Shown here piece after piece: positions 33,352-44,982 of a stretch of DNA of 64,000 nt. Each line of letters starts with the position of its first letter. The stretch's first letter is position 1. The translations under genes and the position numbers were made by a program. The notes beneath the pieces were generated by a model that searched no databases, was not told where the DNA came from, and saw nothing but the letters and a program-made list of their open reading frames with translations. Location of the stretch: contig CM071568.1 of NCBI GenBank assembly GCA_036426205.1, positions 227,982,777-228,046,776 on the forward strand, given 5' to 3'. This stretch comes from Ascaphus truei (taxonomy: Eukaryota > Chordata > Amphibia > Anura > Ascaphidae).

Positions 33352-33572
33352 CTGGGTACATGCTGGGTACATTTCTGTGACATTTCTGCAGAGGCTAATA
33401 GCCCATCGGATTAACACAGCAGGGGTTCCTGGCAGTTCCATTCAGTTTAAATGGGACTGCCAGGGACCCCCGCTGTTAATCCGATGAGCCATTAGTCTGT
33501 CTACAGAAATGTGTGAAATGTTGCAGCATGTACCCAGCATGTACCAAGCATGTACCCAGCATGTACCTGGAT
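33352..33572. mobile_element. Hairpin MITE with 12-bp tandem repeats at one end
   Basis: Two arms of about 90 bp, 33355-33447 and 33448-33545, are inverted copies (TTCTGCAGAGGCTAATAGCC against GGCTAATGGCTC-type complement; GGATTAACACAGCAGGGG against CCCCCGCTGTTAATCC). At the right end GCATGTACCCA repeats about four times (33527-33567). Confidence 0.6.
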
Positions 33573-33791
33573 CTTTTTGGAGCTTGCCCCAGGTCTGTTT
33601 TAGAATAATCGCCGGCACTACAGTAGAATTCGGGCACAACCCCAGAAGCCTCTCCTGGTATTCCCCTACAACATCACGCAGGCGACCCAGGCGCCCGTTA
33701 CCAGCATGTATGCACCATTCAGACCGATGTAATCAGAGCAATATTTCCCCTAGGAGACCCTACGTGAGATTGGGTGGGGGAAACAGGGTTA
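33573..33791 (+). mobile_element. 3' fragment of an LTR
   Basis: GCAGGCGACCCAGG, ACCAGCATGTATGCACCA and GAGATTGGGTGGGGGAAAC, ending GGGTTACA, match the 3' part of the LTR family at 17.7, 31.3 and 39.4 kb. The 5' part is missing. Confidence 0.55.
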
Positions 33792-34146
33792 CACTTAAAT
33801 TATTATATATGCGATATTTACTCCGTTTTAACTGAGTTTGATGACTTCACTTGTTTGGCAAATTTCTCAGTATCCAAGTAAGAAACTAAATGCCAGTACT
33901 TTTTTTTTCTATTACTATTAATTTCCCCAACATCCACATCATCTAAGAGAATCAAAGATTACATATTTTGACCCTGTCAATTGACAAATAGCCTTCATGC
34001 CAAAGTTTCTGCAATACACACATTTCTTAAATAAAACATGGGCACCTTTGTTAAGAGTAACCAGGAAAGGTTCATATATATTTAGTTCTAAAGGGGGGGA
34101 AAAAAAGGAGACACAATAACAATTACTATTCCTAACAAATCAAATA
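33792..34146. other. AT-rich stretch without a recognised gene
   Basis: Nothing recognised on either strand. Confidence 0.3.
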
Positions 34147-34150
34147 CTAG

Positions 34151-34882
34151 TGTAGCGTTGCTTCTCCCTCTTTCCCCCCCACCCCCCTCTGGGAGATCTT
34201 GCTATTGCTATAGGTGTCAAGGTGCTAAATACCTGTGAGGGTCCAGGAAATGCTGAGGGTCCACAATGGTAAGGGGAAACAGGACAGGCTTTTGGTGATC
34301 CTCCAGGTTCTTCTCATGGTGTCACCGCCTCCAGTCATAGCAGAATCCAGGTGTACTGGAGACAGTCCCCACCATGACAGTTCTCAAGCATACTTCTACC
34401 CAATAGACTGTTACTTAGGCCGAGGTACAGTATATAAAACAGGATCCTTTATTGAGGCAGCCACTGCAGTTGTCATTACAGCGTATGCATGGGTTTTCAG
34501 GATCAGTCCCAGGCCTCTGGATGGTACTGGCTTTCTAGCAATCTTGAGGCCTTGCAATCTGGTAGGTCTTCTACCCTCAACCCCTTAAAGGGCTGAGAGC
34601 ATGTCTCCTCCCGGCCGGGAGGGACTCAGCTCCACTCCTCCTCAGACCAGACTCACAACTCGAATTCACTATAATTTAGGACACTTCCTCCCTAAGGGGG
34701 GAGGGCACAAAGTCTGCACCGTGATTGGCTGTACACAGACCCAGTTTTACCTCCACCCAGTCACTCAGAGAGGCAGCAAGAGAGAGGGGGGTAAAGCCAC
34801 AGGATAGCCTAACACTGAGTGTAGCTACTAGGACTTATATGTCAGGAGGCAGAAAGTATAGTCTGGACCAGCCATGGCTACA
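34151..34882. mobile_element. Solo LTR with 4-bp target duplication
   Basis: This 732-bp unit starts TGTAGCG and ends GGCTACA, with CTAG on both sides (34147-34150 and 34883-34886). A TATATAAAAC box is seen at 34431-34440 (plus strand). No internal region remains, so it is a recombination product. The family is not obviously that of 17.7 kb. Confidence 0.7.
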
Positions 34883-34886
34883 CTAG

Positions 34887-36811
34887 TAAGAAGTCAAACG
34901 TCTATCTATTCCTACTTATAGATAGAGATGTGCCAATGTCTCACAGTTTAATTTCCAAACATTTTCCCAAGAAATACCCATACTGTTGTCGCAAACGTTT
35001 CACAAAGGGTTTTACGTTTCTTTTTTTTTTTGCCATTTGGCCATGTAGTTTGCGATTTCTGTCACAATAATGCCAATGTGAACATATATAAGAGCTAGAG
35101 CCAGTTCAGCATCCATTGCACTTGCAGTCCTGAGGAATCTGATGGTTTTCTCACATGCACTGTCACAGGTGCTGCTGGGAATATCTTGACCTTGTGCCCT
35201 TGTGTACCTTGAGGGGACTTTGACACACCATGAACTGCGCAAAGAAGTTGAGGCCTCTCAGCCAACAAGATCCTCACTGTCACTGTTTAAAGCCAATCAG
35301 TATAATCATCACTTGATTCAATCTGTCATACTCATCACTTGTCAGTCAGTATCATTTACACTGCCAAATTTCAACTACAGTACTCAGAAATGATGCTAAT
35401 TTTGCTACATTTTAGCATCTGATATTCACCTGTTTCGTGAAATAGTGCTAACGTTTTGCACATCCGTAACACATGTAGCCGGCTTTACCTTCTCCGAAGC
35501 CGAGGAGGAAAAAAATAAAAATTTCCTGCGGCTCAGGGGAAGATGGAAGCTGTGGGCAACCGCAGTGGCTCAATGTTACTGGCTGCCCACATAATTTTTT
35601 CCCTCCGACAGGAATTGCTGAGGTTGGCTTGTCCCGGCAATCCCTGTCTGCAGGGAAAATTAAAAAGGATTACATCTGTATTCATTTTTAATTCTACAAA
35701 GTTGTATTGCAAACTTATTGTTAAATTTAGTATTTCTTAAGTGTAACTCTGTAAAATGTAAGCCCGTCATAATTCTTATTTGATTCATTAGGCAGCTTCT
35801 CATAGAAGAGAACTAACCTATATTCCACTGTCAGGCACAATTCATCTTGTTGTGCTTTTTCTTCGAGTACTTCTCTGCTGGTTTGTGAAGTTTCTTCAAG
35901 GACACAGTGAGATTATTTTTATCTGCATCTTTAAATGAGGCTGTCTCAGTACATAAGAGATTGTCACTTGAATTTACAGCTAAAGAGGGTAGATCTGGTT
36001 GCTTTTGAACTTGGCTTAGATGGACAGGCTTGAAGCATATTCAAATATTAAAAGAAATCATAAAAGACACCAGGAGATTCATTAACAAAATCAAAGTATT
36101 CATTTGTAGCCCCTGTTCCCACTCGGTTATTGTTGTCTGGGGATTCCCGATTATGATTAGAAGAAAATTACACTTTTCTTCAGTTCTTGTTGAAGTTTAA
36201 TTACAGCCACTGACGACAGTGATAATATAGTGTCACAGTACAACTCATAATATCTCCAGCTTTCCATTGGATTCAGTAAGGGAGACATGGCACGGCAGTT
36301 TATATCAAACACGTCCAACAGACAATGGTAGTGGCTACACCTGTAGGTTCTGTAGACGTTTAGGGGTATGTTTGGTCAATGTAAGACAAGCCCAGGTTGG
36401 GAGAAGAGAAGGCAAAGGTTTACTCATTAGACCACACACACCGCATAATTTGTGGTCTCTGACCTGCCAAGAAACAATCTGTGTTCTTTTAGCAACCTCT
36501 CCATTGTCCATGTACTGTACCTAAAGAGACATCTCTTGGTTTCTTCTATTCTGCTGCTTTTAAGAACCAGCTAGAAAGCTTGCAAGCCAAGCACAGGCTT
36601 CTTGGTACAACGACCTCCTATTTTTCCCAGGCTCTACGCTTGCATTCCCAACACAAGACTTATTTCTCTCTGTTTTACTTTCTCCCGTTCTTTTTCTCTT
36701 ATTCTATTTGCCACAATGGAATAACTTCATATCAATCCCGTATTTAGTGGGAAAAACAGAAAGGGAAATACAATTAAACAAATGATACATTGTAATGGAA
36801 AAACACAGTTT
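34887..36811. other. Long stretch without a recognised gene
   Basis: No gene, RNA or named repeat is recognised. Small frames on both strands show no domain. An inverted pair of GGCAACCG/CGGCAATCC-type words around 35555-35645 is weak. Confidence 0.3.
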
Positions 36812-36860
36812 GCAGTGTACAAGCTTCCGAAACTCACTGGGTTCTTCTTCAGGTTTAGAG
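36812..36860 (-). ncRNA. Decayed hammerhead-like motif
   Basis: The minus strand reads CTGAAGA, AGAACCCAGTGAGTTTC, GGAAGCTTGTAC. CTGAAGA fits CUGANGA and a GAAC/GTTT stem is possible, but GAAA has become GGAA and no helix I is evident. I list it because the layout matches the better copies. Confidence 0.25.
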
Positions 36861-37355
36861 TGCAGAGGCACACATAAAAAATGGTCAGGCTCAGAATAAC
36901 AAATTAATACAGCAAAAAGACAAGCTCTGTAAATACCATGCAAAAATAGAATATAAAAAAATAATACATTTCCCTAAATATAAATACTCTTAAACAACTA
37001 AGTCCAAGGAAAGAAAAAACTATATCTATGTTGAAACGTTGAAAAAGGATTCTGAAATCCTCCTAAATATGAATTATGCTATATTCTCTATATACTGTAC
37101 ATACAGTATATATTTAGCATGTAACTAGTCAATTTCATATTGTTAGAATTTATTTTGAAAAAATGATTAGCTGACTTTGCAATGATAAGAAGTTAAAGAC
37201 AGCCAGGTGTATACACGGTTTAAATGTCTGCTGAGTTGAATAGTATATTGTCTTGAGTTTGAATTCAAAGGTTAATTAAATAGATAAAGGTTAGTTTGTA
37301 AGAGAATACAATAGAGAGAGGTATTAAATGATTAAGAACATAGGATCAACTACAG
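36861..37355. other. AT-rich stretch without a recognised gene
   Basis: No gene is visible. The sequence ends in the 15-bp target duplication of the next element (37356-37370). Confidence 0.3.
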
Positions 37356-37370
37356 TATAATTACTTAGTG

Positions 37371-39041
37371 GCAATACAAAAATACTAAAACAAGCGCTAG
37401 ACCAATGTGCTATAAACAGTGCAGTGCACGAAAAGCTGCCTGGTAATCTACTAAGGGAATTATCTCAAAAATACCCAAAAACAATATAAAAATACAAATA
37501 TAGAAATATAACCTGGCGCACGTGTACATAAATTATGTGAATAACCAATATGAATATATAAACTATAAAAGGATATAAGTGACTAATATGAGTAAAGTCC
37601 TTTCTTCCAGACTTGAGTGATTGACGAATGGGGGATGGACTCAGTTCTCAAAGCACATAGAGAAAATGTTCCTTTCACAGCAAAATAATGTCCTATAGAT
37701 TGAGACATAAATCGGGAAAAAAAACATTGCGCAGATTGTTTTTAAGCAATGAAGCCCTCACAAATGAAACTACAAATAAATGCCCACTTACTAGAGGTAG
37801 GTAGGCAGCATGCAGTGGAGAGAAACTGGTATGGTGTCTTCTAAGTCCAAAGGTTTCAGGGTAACACGAACCATACGTGGTGTCCCCAATTCCGATGGAT
37901 ATAAAAGGAACCTCCTTCTCAGAAAGATATCTCCTGAACCTGCCCAGGACTCCTGTATCTAATCTCCGAAAGGGATGAAGAGAAAACAGAGGATTGCGTA
38001 ATATATAAACTTTTAATGACGCCTCCAGAACTAAAACAGAATAATACTCACAAAAAAACGTGAGGTTAAAATCAAATTAGAAGTGCCGACCGGCACACAA
38101 AATCAGCAGTACTCAGTCTCTGTAGTCCTTGCGGAACGCGTGTACTCGTGTTGTTCCGGCGCGACCGTGATGACATCACTGTCTCTGTTCCAGACTGGTA
38201 GTCAGATGAGTGTCCGGGGCAGCGTCTCCTTAGGCTCTCCCGTACGCATTTGTGACGGGGAACGTCACTTCGTCAGGGGACGTTCCTGTCACGAAAAGCG
38301 GTAGGGAGGAGCCTAAGGAGACGCTGCCCTGGACACTCATCTGACTACCGTCTGGAACGGAGACGGTGACGTCATCACGGTCGCGCCGGAACAACACGAG
38401 GTACACGCGTTACCGGCAAGAGATAAACAGAGACTGAGTATGCTGATGTGTGTGCCGGGTACGGCACTTCTAATTGATTTAAACTCACGTTTTTGTGAGT
38501 ATTATTCTGTTTTATTTCTGGAGGCATCATTAAAGTTTTTATTAGATCGCAATCCTGTGTCTCTTCATCCCTTGTCGCGAGATTAGATACAGGAGTCCTG
38601 GGGCAGTTCAGGGACATTTCCTGAGATTAGGTTCCTTTTATATCCATCGGAATTGGGTTCACCACGTGGGTTCGTGTTACCCTGAAACATTGGACTTAGA
38701 AGACACCATACACAGTTTCTCTCCACTGCATGCTGCCTACCTCTAGTAAGTGGGCATTTATTTGAGTTTTCATTGTTAGGGCTTCATTGCTGAAAAACAA
38801 TACGCGCAATGTTTCCCCGATTTATGTCTCACCATAGGACAGTATTTGCTGTGAAGAGGAACATTTTCTCTATGTGCTTGAGAAAATGAGTCCATCCCCC
38901 ATTCATCAATCACTAAGTCTGGAAGAAAGGACTTTACTCATATTAGTCAACTTATATCCTTTTATGGTTTATATATTCATATTGGTTATTCACATAATTT
39001 ATGTACACATGCGCCGGGTTATATTTCTATATTTGTATTTT
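37371..39041 (-). mobile_element. Foldback Penelope/retrozyme-like element with 15-bp duplication
   Basis: A 15-bp TATAATTACTTAGTG is present at both 37356-37370 and 39042-39056. The left arm (about 37482-38260) and right arm (about 38284-39041) are inverted copies over roughly 750-780 bp. A 111-bp tail (37371-37481), present only on the left, has complement ending GGTCTAGCGCTTG; a TAGCGCT-containing tail also occurs in the 44-47 kb element. The centre carries a hammerhead-like motif. There is no reading frame for a polymerase. One-sided tail plus variable long duplications suggest retrotransposition rather than cut-and-paste. Confidence 0.7.
38238..38281 (-). ncRNA. Hammerhead-like motif at the foldback centre
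   Basis: On the minus strand CTGACGA (38276-38270) is followed by an A, a perfect 6-bp stem GTGACG/CGTCAC over TTCCC, then AAATGCGTA. Compared with GAAACGCGTA in the good copies, the first G is lost and CG has become TG, a typical CpG decay. CCC and GGG flank as a weak helix I. On the opposite strand GAAAAGCGGTAGGGAG at 38294 is a second decayed 3' half. Confidence 0.45.
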
Positions 39042-39056
39042 TATAATTACTTAGTG

Positions 39057-39409
39057 ACAGAACAAAGAGTTTCCTCTATGTCACAGTAAATATGCTAAAT
39101 GAAGAAACAGCATTCTAATGATGTTTAACAAGAATATTTTGTCTGACTAGGAAAACATGTATTGTTGAAATGTATAAATCATGACATGGTGTAATATGTC
39201 ATGTGTTGTTGCTCATCTGAGGTTGTATTTACCTAATTTTAACACCTGCTAAGGAACAGATGATTATAATTATGCCCTGATATGTAAAACCATGGAATTC
39301 AAAGAGGGTGTACTTTCTTTTTCACATGACTGTATATACACAAATGGCAATGTAGTGGGCAGAGCTCAATACATAATTGACATAATCTGGTTAGTGCATG
39401 CATCATAGA
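39057..39409. other. AT-rich stretch without a recognised gene
   Basis: Nothing recognised. Confidence 0.3.
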
Positions 39410-40199
39410 TGTAACCCTGTTTAGTTTTGGGGTTATAGATCTTTCTCTTCCTGTGCAATAATCCCTGGTAAAGACAGGTTTGCCAGGAGTAATCATGGGG
39501 TTTTCATTCACACTCCTGTGCTGTGTAGTATTCAGTGAAGGTAGTGTCATCAGGCTCTGTGTCCACTTACAGTGACACAGGGGTGGTGCCTATTGGAGCT
39601 ATTTAGTGCACAGCACTTCCTGTATTTAGTCGTGCCTCACCCTCATGAGTGAGACTAGTCGAACCAGCAAACTGCCAGAGCTCTGGCAGGTTTTTGTGGC
39701 CCTCCCTTAGGGGAGAGGTGTGGGCGACTATTCCCCTTACTCCATCAGGAGTAAGGGAAGAGCAAGGACTGCTTCTATGGGCCCTCACTAGGAGTGGTGT
39801 CACAGGACTTCCTTTGGGTTGGCAACCTATTATGTGCGGCTAAAGACCGGCTACAATGATGGGCAGTCAGCCAGTGGTGGTTCTAATAAAGGAGCCAAAG
39901 ATAAAGATGCTTCTGTCCTGATTGTGGAGTCATTCAGGAAGAAGGTGCACACAGAGGTTCTCTTTCAGAGACTCCTCCCTACTTTGCTGGGGGTTTGGAA
40001 GAGATGGAGGCGCTGTACCAAAAGTGAGTATGACTCCACCATACCTGGAGAGACAGTCCTAATGCCATCCCCTATACCAACGCGGGAGACTCAGGAGTCC
40101 TGTAAGCCAGAAGGTGCACCACACTACACCACATGTAATATGGGTCAGTTTGCACAGGGGGGGGTCAATATGAGATTGGGCCAGGGAATCTCCGTTACA
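39410..40199 (+). mobile_element. LTR, family of 17.7 and 31.3 kb
   Basis: It starts TGTAACCCTG and ends CCGTTACA (790 bp). It shares CAACGCGGGAGACTCAGGAG, AGAGATGGAGGCGCTGTACC and ATGAGATTGGGCCAGG with its relatives. The sequence immediately following is the GC-rich TIR element, so any target duplication on the right is displaced or lost; none is visible. Confidence 0.6.
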
Positions 40200-40558
40200 T
40201 ACTGCTGCGGCCGAGTTTATTCGAGCATTTGCCCGTTCTCGGCCGCACAGCAGTAACCTGGCGCACGCCGGAGGGTGCGGGCGCGCACACGAAGCCTCGG
40301 AGGAGAGGCCGCCCGATCGGGGCTTCCCCCTCCTCACCGGGTTCGCCGGGTCCCCGGAACGTCCCCCGCCGCCGTCCTCACATACGCGCGACACCCAGGG
40401 CTCCCTCGGGGAGCCCGGGCAGCGTACAGGCGGACAGGACCCGATGACGCGTGAACCGCGATCGGTGATGCGCGGGCACTGAGAGGGAGTGCGGCTCGCA
40501 AGCCGACATATCCCGGCTGCGGAATGAGCCGTACTCGAATAAAGTGTTCCGCCGTGTA
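40200..40558. mobile_element. GC-rich TIR element, copy 2
   Basis: This is the second copy of the element at 189-551, starting TACTGCTGCGGCCGAG and ending GCCGTGTA. The hairpin near the left end and the shared inverted core TTTATTCGAG are conserved, including the right-end CTCGAATAAAGTG. Identity to copy 1 is high at both ends and lower in the middle, where several indels occur. No coding capacity is supported. Confidence 0.6.
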
Positions 40559-40700
40559 GACATGATAAATAGTAAGGTACAGTAATTAAATGCGCGCTAG
40601 CATTGGAAGTTTTTCTCTGAAATCCCTTTCAGTGCTGCTCCCCGTCTCCCGTGGAACAGCGGGGCTAGAGAAGACTCGCCACATTAACAGACAAAAGGAT

Positions 40701-40907
40701 GGGGGCGCAAAAGAAGGAATGAATCACTAAGTGTTCAAAAGTATATAATATATATATATAACAGGAGCTCCTTTTGTGTGTGTTTTACCTGCCTGGTGTA
40801 ATTGGATCAACTAGATCCTCATTTTATTAAAATCCTTGTACTTTTTTATGCTATTATAAAATGTATTACTTTGAACACAGTGATTATTCCTTCTTTTTTG
40901 CGCCCCC
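40701..40907. mobile_element. Small MITE with 45-bp inverted ends
   Basis: The left end GGGGGCGCAAAAGAAGGAAT and right end ATTCCTTCTTTTTTGCGCCCC are inverted, continuing inward through AATCACT and GTGTTCAAA. The interior is AT-rich (TATATA at 40745-40761). Confidence 0.65.
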
Positions 40908-41263
40908 ACCCTTTGCTGTTTTTGTATGAAATATTAGTAAAACATTACCCGAACCCACAGATCCAAGCAAAATAGAGGACAGCACCATCTCATATACAGT
41001 AAGTGTAAAAAATTACTGTATTTAGCACAGAATTACCTACGTTGTGGTTCCCAAAACAGGACCTCATCAGGGCTTATGTCAGTGAGTGATAAAGCACAGA
41101 ATAAAAACAATGAAGACTGGAAGTGCAACCTCGCAGAAAGTCTGTGACACAGGGGAAGCACAGAGCAATCGCAGAATTGCTATAGAACAGCTTAACAACA
41201 AAACGTGCATGCAGGCACAGCACTATAACTATAAACAGGGGTCAGTTGCTGACCCTCTGTGTG
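40908..41263. other. Stretch with a weak hammerhead-like trace
   Basis: No gene is visible. At 41045-41085 the minus strand reads CCTGATGAGGTCCTGTTTTG, then GGAACCACAACGTAGG; it has CTGATGAG but no clean GAAA or helix I. It may be a decayed copy of the same motif. Confidence 0.25.
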
Positions 41264-42000
41264 ATGTGAGCCATGCATATAATGACTGCATACATCTTCC
41301 CTGTTGGCAGTAAGTCCTGGTAAGTACAGGCTGCCAACAGTAGTTATGGAGGTTTTTCCCTCACACCCTGGTGTGGTGCCCTGTGTAAGGAAGGGAGTGG
41401 CTGTATGCTCTGAGTCCCTGGATAGTGGACATCAGAGATGCGCCTGCCCCTGAAGTATAAAGGGCACAACACTGTCAGTTAGTGTTGTTGCAAGGTTGGC
41501 AGAGAAGCAGCTGGTAAATGTATGCTAGGCTATAAGGATTGGAGGAATACTTTTGTGCCCTAGTGCCAGTAACTAGGGTAACAGAGTGACCAATCGAGTC
41601 TGTCTAAGCCACACTGTGTCCAGGGACCTGGCACAGTGGTGATCTCCCTAGGAGAGAGGAATCCCACTTCAATACGGGAGGCCGTACTGGCAAGGGACAG
41701 CACGAGAGATGTGCGGCTAGAGCCGGCAGCCGCGGGGCAGTACTGCTATCAATCCCCAAACTATACACATAAAATGCACATGTTCAAAGAAACCCACCAG
41801 CTGTGGAGTGTGAGATTACTGCTGTCAGGCGGTCACCACCGAGACAGAGAGTTCTCACCAGGACCACTCAGCGGAAGCATAGATCCTGATGAGGTGATGA
41901 GGCGCCTGCACACGGGAAGTAAGTTGGACTCCGTACCCACTACCTCATGATACCGTCTGATGATCAGTCAGCACTCATAACATGGTCATCTAAGCAGGGC
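41264..42000 (+). mobile_element. LTR close to that at 17685-18461
   Basis: GTAAGTCCTGGTAAG, CAGTAGTTATGGAGG and ACACCCTGGTGTGGTGC follow in the same order as in the 17.7-kb LTR, as do the later TCACCAGGACCA and GATCCTGATGAGGTG. A TATAAAGGGC box lies at about 41456. Both boundaries are approximate because the 3' end has been rearranged. Confidence 0.6.
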
Positions 42001-42099
42001 GGGTTCATTGGCCGCGTGTTCCAGGGACCTCGCCACAAAATCCAGGGTTATAGCCGGTCCAAAGCACACACCGACCCCCATTAGTCACAGGGACACTGC

Positions 42100-43878
42100 A
42101 CTCCGCTGTTAGCGAACCTGACGGCGGAACTCTACTCGCCTAGTCCTCATACACGCACAGTCATGGTAAGCCGGTCTGTCAACGCAAGGCCAAGAGATGT
42201 TGCATGGTAGACAATGGGGCGACTGATTTAGGGAATGAAAATATATAGGTCGGCTTTTGAGACTCACAGTTCCGTTGTATCCAGACCAAACATTACAAAA
42301 CAACAAAAATACAAAACCCTATCCCCTTTTGTAAGGCTAACTTACATTACCCAGACCCTACTGCAGGACTGGGGGATATTCCAAATACCAGCCTATCACC
42401 CCACAAGCCTCAGGATGTACTTAAGCAGGTGGCCCTCCCTGTCAGTCTCCTGGCAGGTTCCTGGTCTCTGTATCCATGAAATTAGGTCTCTGGTGTTCTG
42501 ATCTCAGCACAGCTTTTGTTCGTGTGCAGGCTTCTCTGCTCTCCTTCCGTCAGCCAAATATGAGCTAGAGATTCTCTCTCCTGTTTCCAGTAGGAGGTTT
42601 TTTGCTACAGACTTAATTGGCCAATGGAGGCTGGTTAATCGTCTGCTGCACTTAACCAGATCACTTCTAGATTTTATAAATAGTTTCTTCTTCTACAAGG
42701 GATAGTGCCCTGTTACATACACTCGGGTTTTGTGGGAATCTCGGCTTCCCAGGGCCAAAGCCCATCCTTCCACTCTCACTCGAGATCTCTTGCAGCTAGA
42801 ATATAGTGGGTTGAGAAGAGAACACCTCAGTCTCACTGGGATTGGAAGCCCTTTCTCCAGGGTTATTAGTGTCTCCTCCAGAAAGTGCTTGAGATCAGCA
42901 CCCCTCGGTTGCTCGAGGAGGACTTTTTCCATTACACGTCTTTCTTACTATCGACCGCGTAGTCATGAGATTTCCCCTGCATCGGCGATCCCCTCTCTTT
43001 GTAGGCAGACTGTATGGCAACAGTCACAGAGCGTTTACGCAAATATTTTTCTGTCGACATCTTTTCATGGACTTCAATTTAGCACTACAATGTCCATTCC
43101 TTTAACCCTTGCTCAGGTCTTGCAAAGCCTCTGTCAGATTACTTTGAATTCTGTCTAATGTCCGGAATCTATTTCTACAATCCTTGACTCGTGTAATTTC
43201 ATGGTATCACGTAACGACATTTAAAATAACTATTTAGATTTCACTCTCAGTGTAAGCTTCCTTCCTGCATTCTTTTTCCACTCAGCTCAGCTTCTTTGGA
43301 GTTGAGTTGCGATTCCCACCTCCCAGTTGAACCCGAGCAAGGCTTAAATCGTTTCCTTTTCTCCATTTATGATCTGCAGCTGCTGGTGTCCTTACGGACG
43401 TTGTGGCAGCTTCAGCTGCAGCTGTGCCCTCTCATTCCCTGTGGTCCAGCAATTTGCGGGCATCGCCATCTTGGCCTCTTTCTAAGGGCTAACCTTAGTT
43501 CCCCAGCCCTATCTGCAGGACTGGAGGGTTAATTCCCATTACCACCTATCACCGCCAAAGTCAGAAAGTACCTGAACAGGTGGCCCTCCATGTCAGTCTT
43601 GGCAGGTTCCTGGGTCCTCTGTTTCCAGGAATGGTCTCTGGGTGTCTTGATTCTCAGCACAGCCTTTTTGCTCAGACCGTGTCTGTGTGCAGGCTTCTCT
43701 ACCTCCTCTGTCAGCCCAAATGTGAGCTAAGGATTCTCTCTCCTGTTTCCAACAGGAGGTTTTTCTTATAGACTTAATTGGCCATGTGGAAGTCTGGGTT
43801 AATCGCTTGCTGCACTTAACCAGATCACTTCTGGATATTTTGATAGTTTTCTTCTAACGAGGATAAGTCTCTGTTACA
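42100..43878 (-). mobile_element. Short LTR element carrying an IQ/coiled-coil reading-frame relic
   Basis: Two related LTR sequences end TGTTACA at 42717 and 43878 (plus strand; the LTRs start TGTAACAGGG and TGTAACAGAG on the minus strand). Left LTR boundaries are approximate. The 0.8-kb internal part has, on the minus strand, a QLNSKEAEL-like segment near 43290, a coiled segment near 43150, and VTVAIQSAYKERG near 43020. It then has the same 3' tail as at 54640-54870. These match the coiled-coil/IQ frames at 61.3 and 54.9 kb. Frames are broken by several indels. Confidence 0.6.
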
Positions 43879-44166
43879 GAGACATTGTTGGATAATATTT
43901 CCACTGGGTTTTTTGTTTTGCCTTCTTCTGGATAAATATACTGTATACTCTAAATACAAATATATGTATAATCTAAATCAAATATACTGTAGGATAAATA
44001 TCTGTCACTAAATGTAACATACGTAGTGAACTGATGGCATATGTCTTTTTTCAAACCTTTTCCATGACGTAACTATGATATATCCTCCATAACTTCTCCT
44101 CTGTTTATTCTGCTACAATCTTAATTCATCAGAGCAAAACACTAATATATTTACACTAATTAATGC
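43879..44166. other. AT-rich stretch without a recognised gene
   Basis: Nothing recognised before the 14-bp duplication at 44167. Confidence 0.3.
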
Positions 44167-44936
44167 ATGTCTTAAATGCCAGAGAAAAAGAAAATTAGTA
44201 TTAAAAAGGCGCTCCAACAGATAAAGGATATAATCACCAACAGGAAGAGACCGATTTGGATTCCAGGCGTAGAGATGTGCTTAAGAAATGATAAAAAAAC
44301 ACAAAACATAGTGTATACTGTAGTATGAAACAAACAATATTAATGTGAACTAATATATAATAAAATAATATATATCAGCTGAGATCAAGGGTGAGATGAT
44401 ATATTACAACATTTAATAAATAGTTTAAAACACTGGACATAAAAACATATACAATGATAAAACACAAATAATATGACATTTTTAGGACAATTAATATGGG
44501 ACCAGTAATCAGCTGCACCAGGTGGAGTGCACACTCATCGAACGAAGGATAAAATCAACGGTGGATATACTGAGAGTATCCCCTCTCTCTTTCCAGCTCA
44601 CACACTGCTACCCACCAGATCAGGGCCAAGATGATAGCTGCACACGCCCAGGCTGCGTGTGTTTTTTCCCCTTGGCACTCGTTCCTCCTCCAGCTGGTGG
44701 TAATGGAACACATTAAATTGTGCAGCTCACACAGCTGTTACACCGAGTTCGGGGCCAAGATGTCAGCTACACACGCAGGCTCGTGGGCTTAACTCCCCCT
44801 GGCTTTCCCTCCTCGCGCTGATGGTAGATTCGTCAGCAGATTCGTGCTGGTTTGGGGTATAGCCGTTAAACAGCTGATTCGTCACGGCACGGCACTTTTA
44901 AACAACTCAGGCGCAGTGATTCGGGTCCAGCAAATT

Positions 44937-44982
44937 AACCCTACGCGTTTCGAGAGCGAGCTGCTCTCTTTCCTCAGGGGTT
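44937..44982 (-). ncRNA. Hammerhead-like motif, left arm
   Basis: The minus strand has AACCC, CTGAGGA, AA, GAGAGC/GCTCTC stem over AGCTC, GAAACGCGTA, GGGTT. Helix I (AACCC/GGGTT) and helix II (6 bp) are perfect. Two extra A's lie before helix II. It is the inverted counterpart of 46423-46468. Confidence 0.55.

Noticed and set aside
36812..36860. Functional hammerhead ribozyme
   Set aside because: GAAA is GGAA and no closing helix is found; kept only as a decayed trace.
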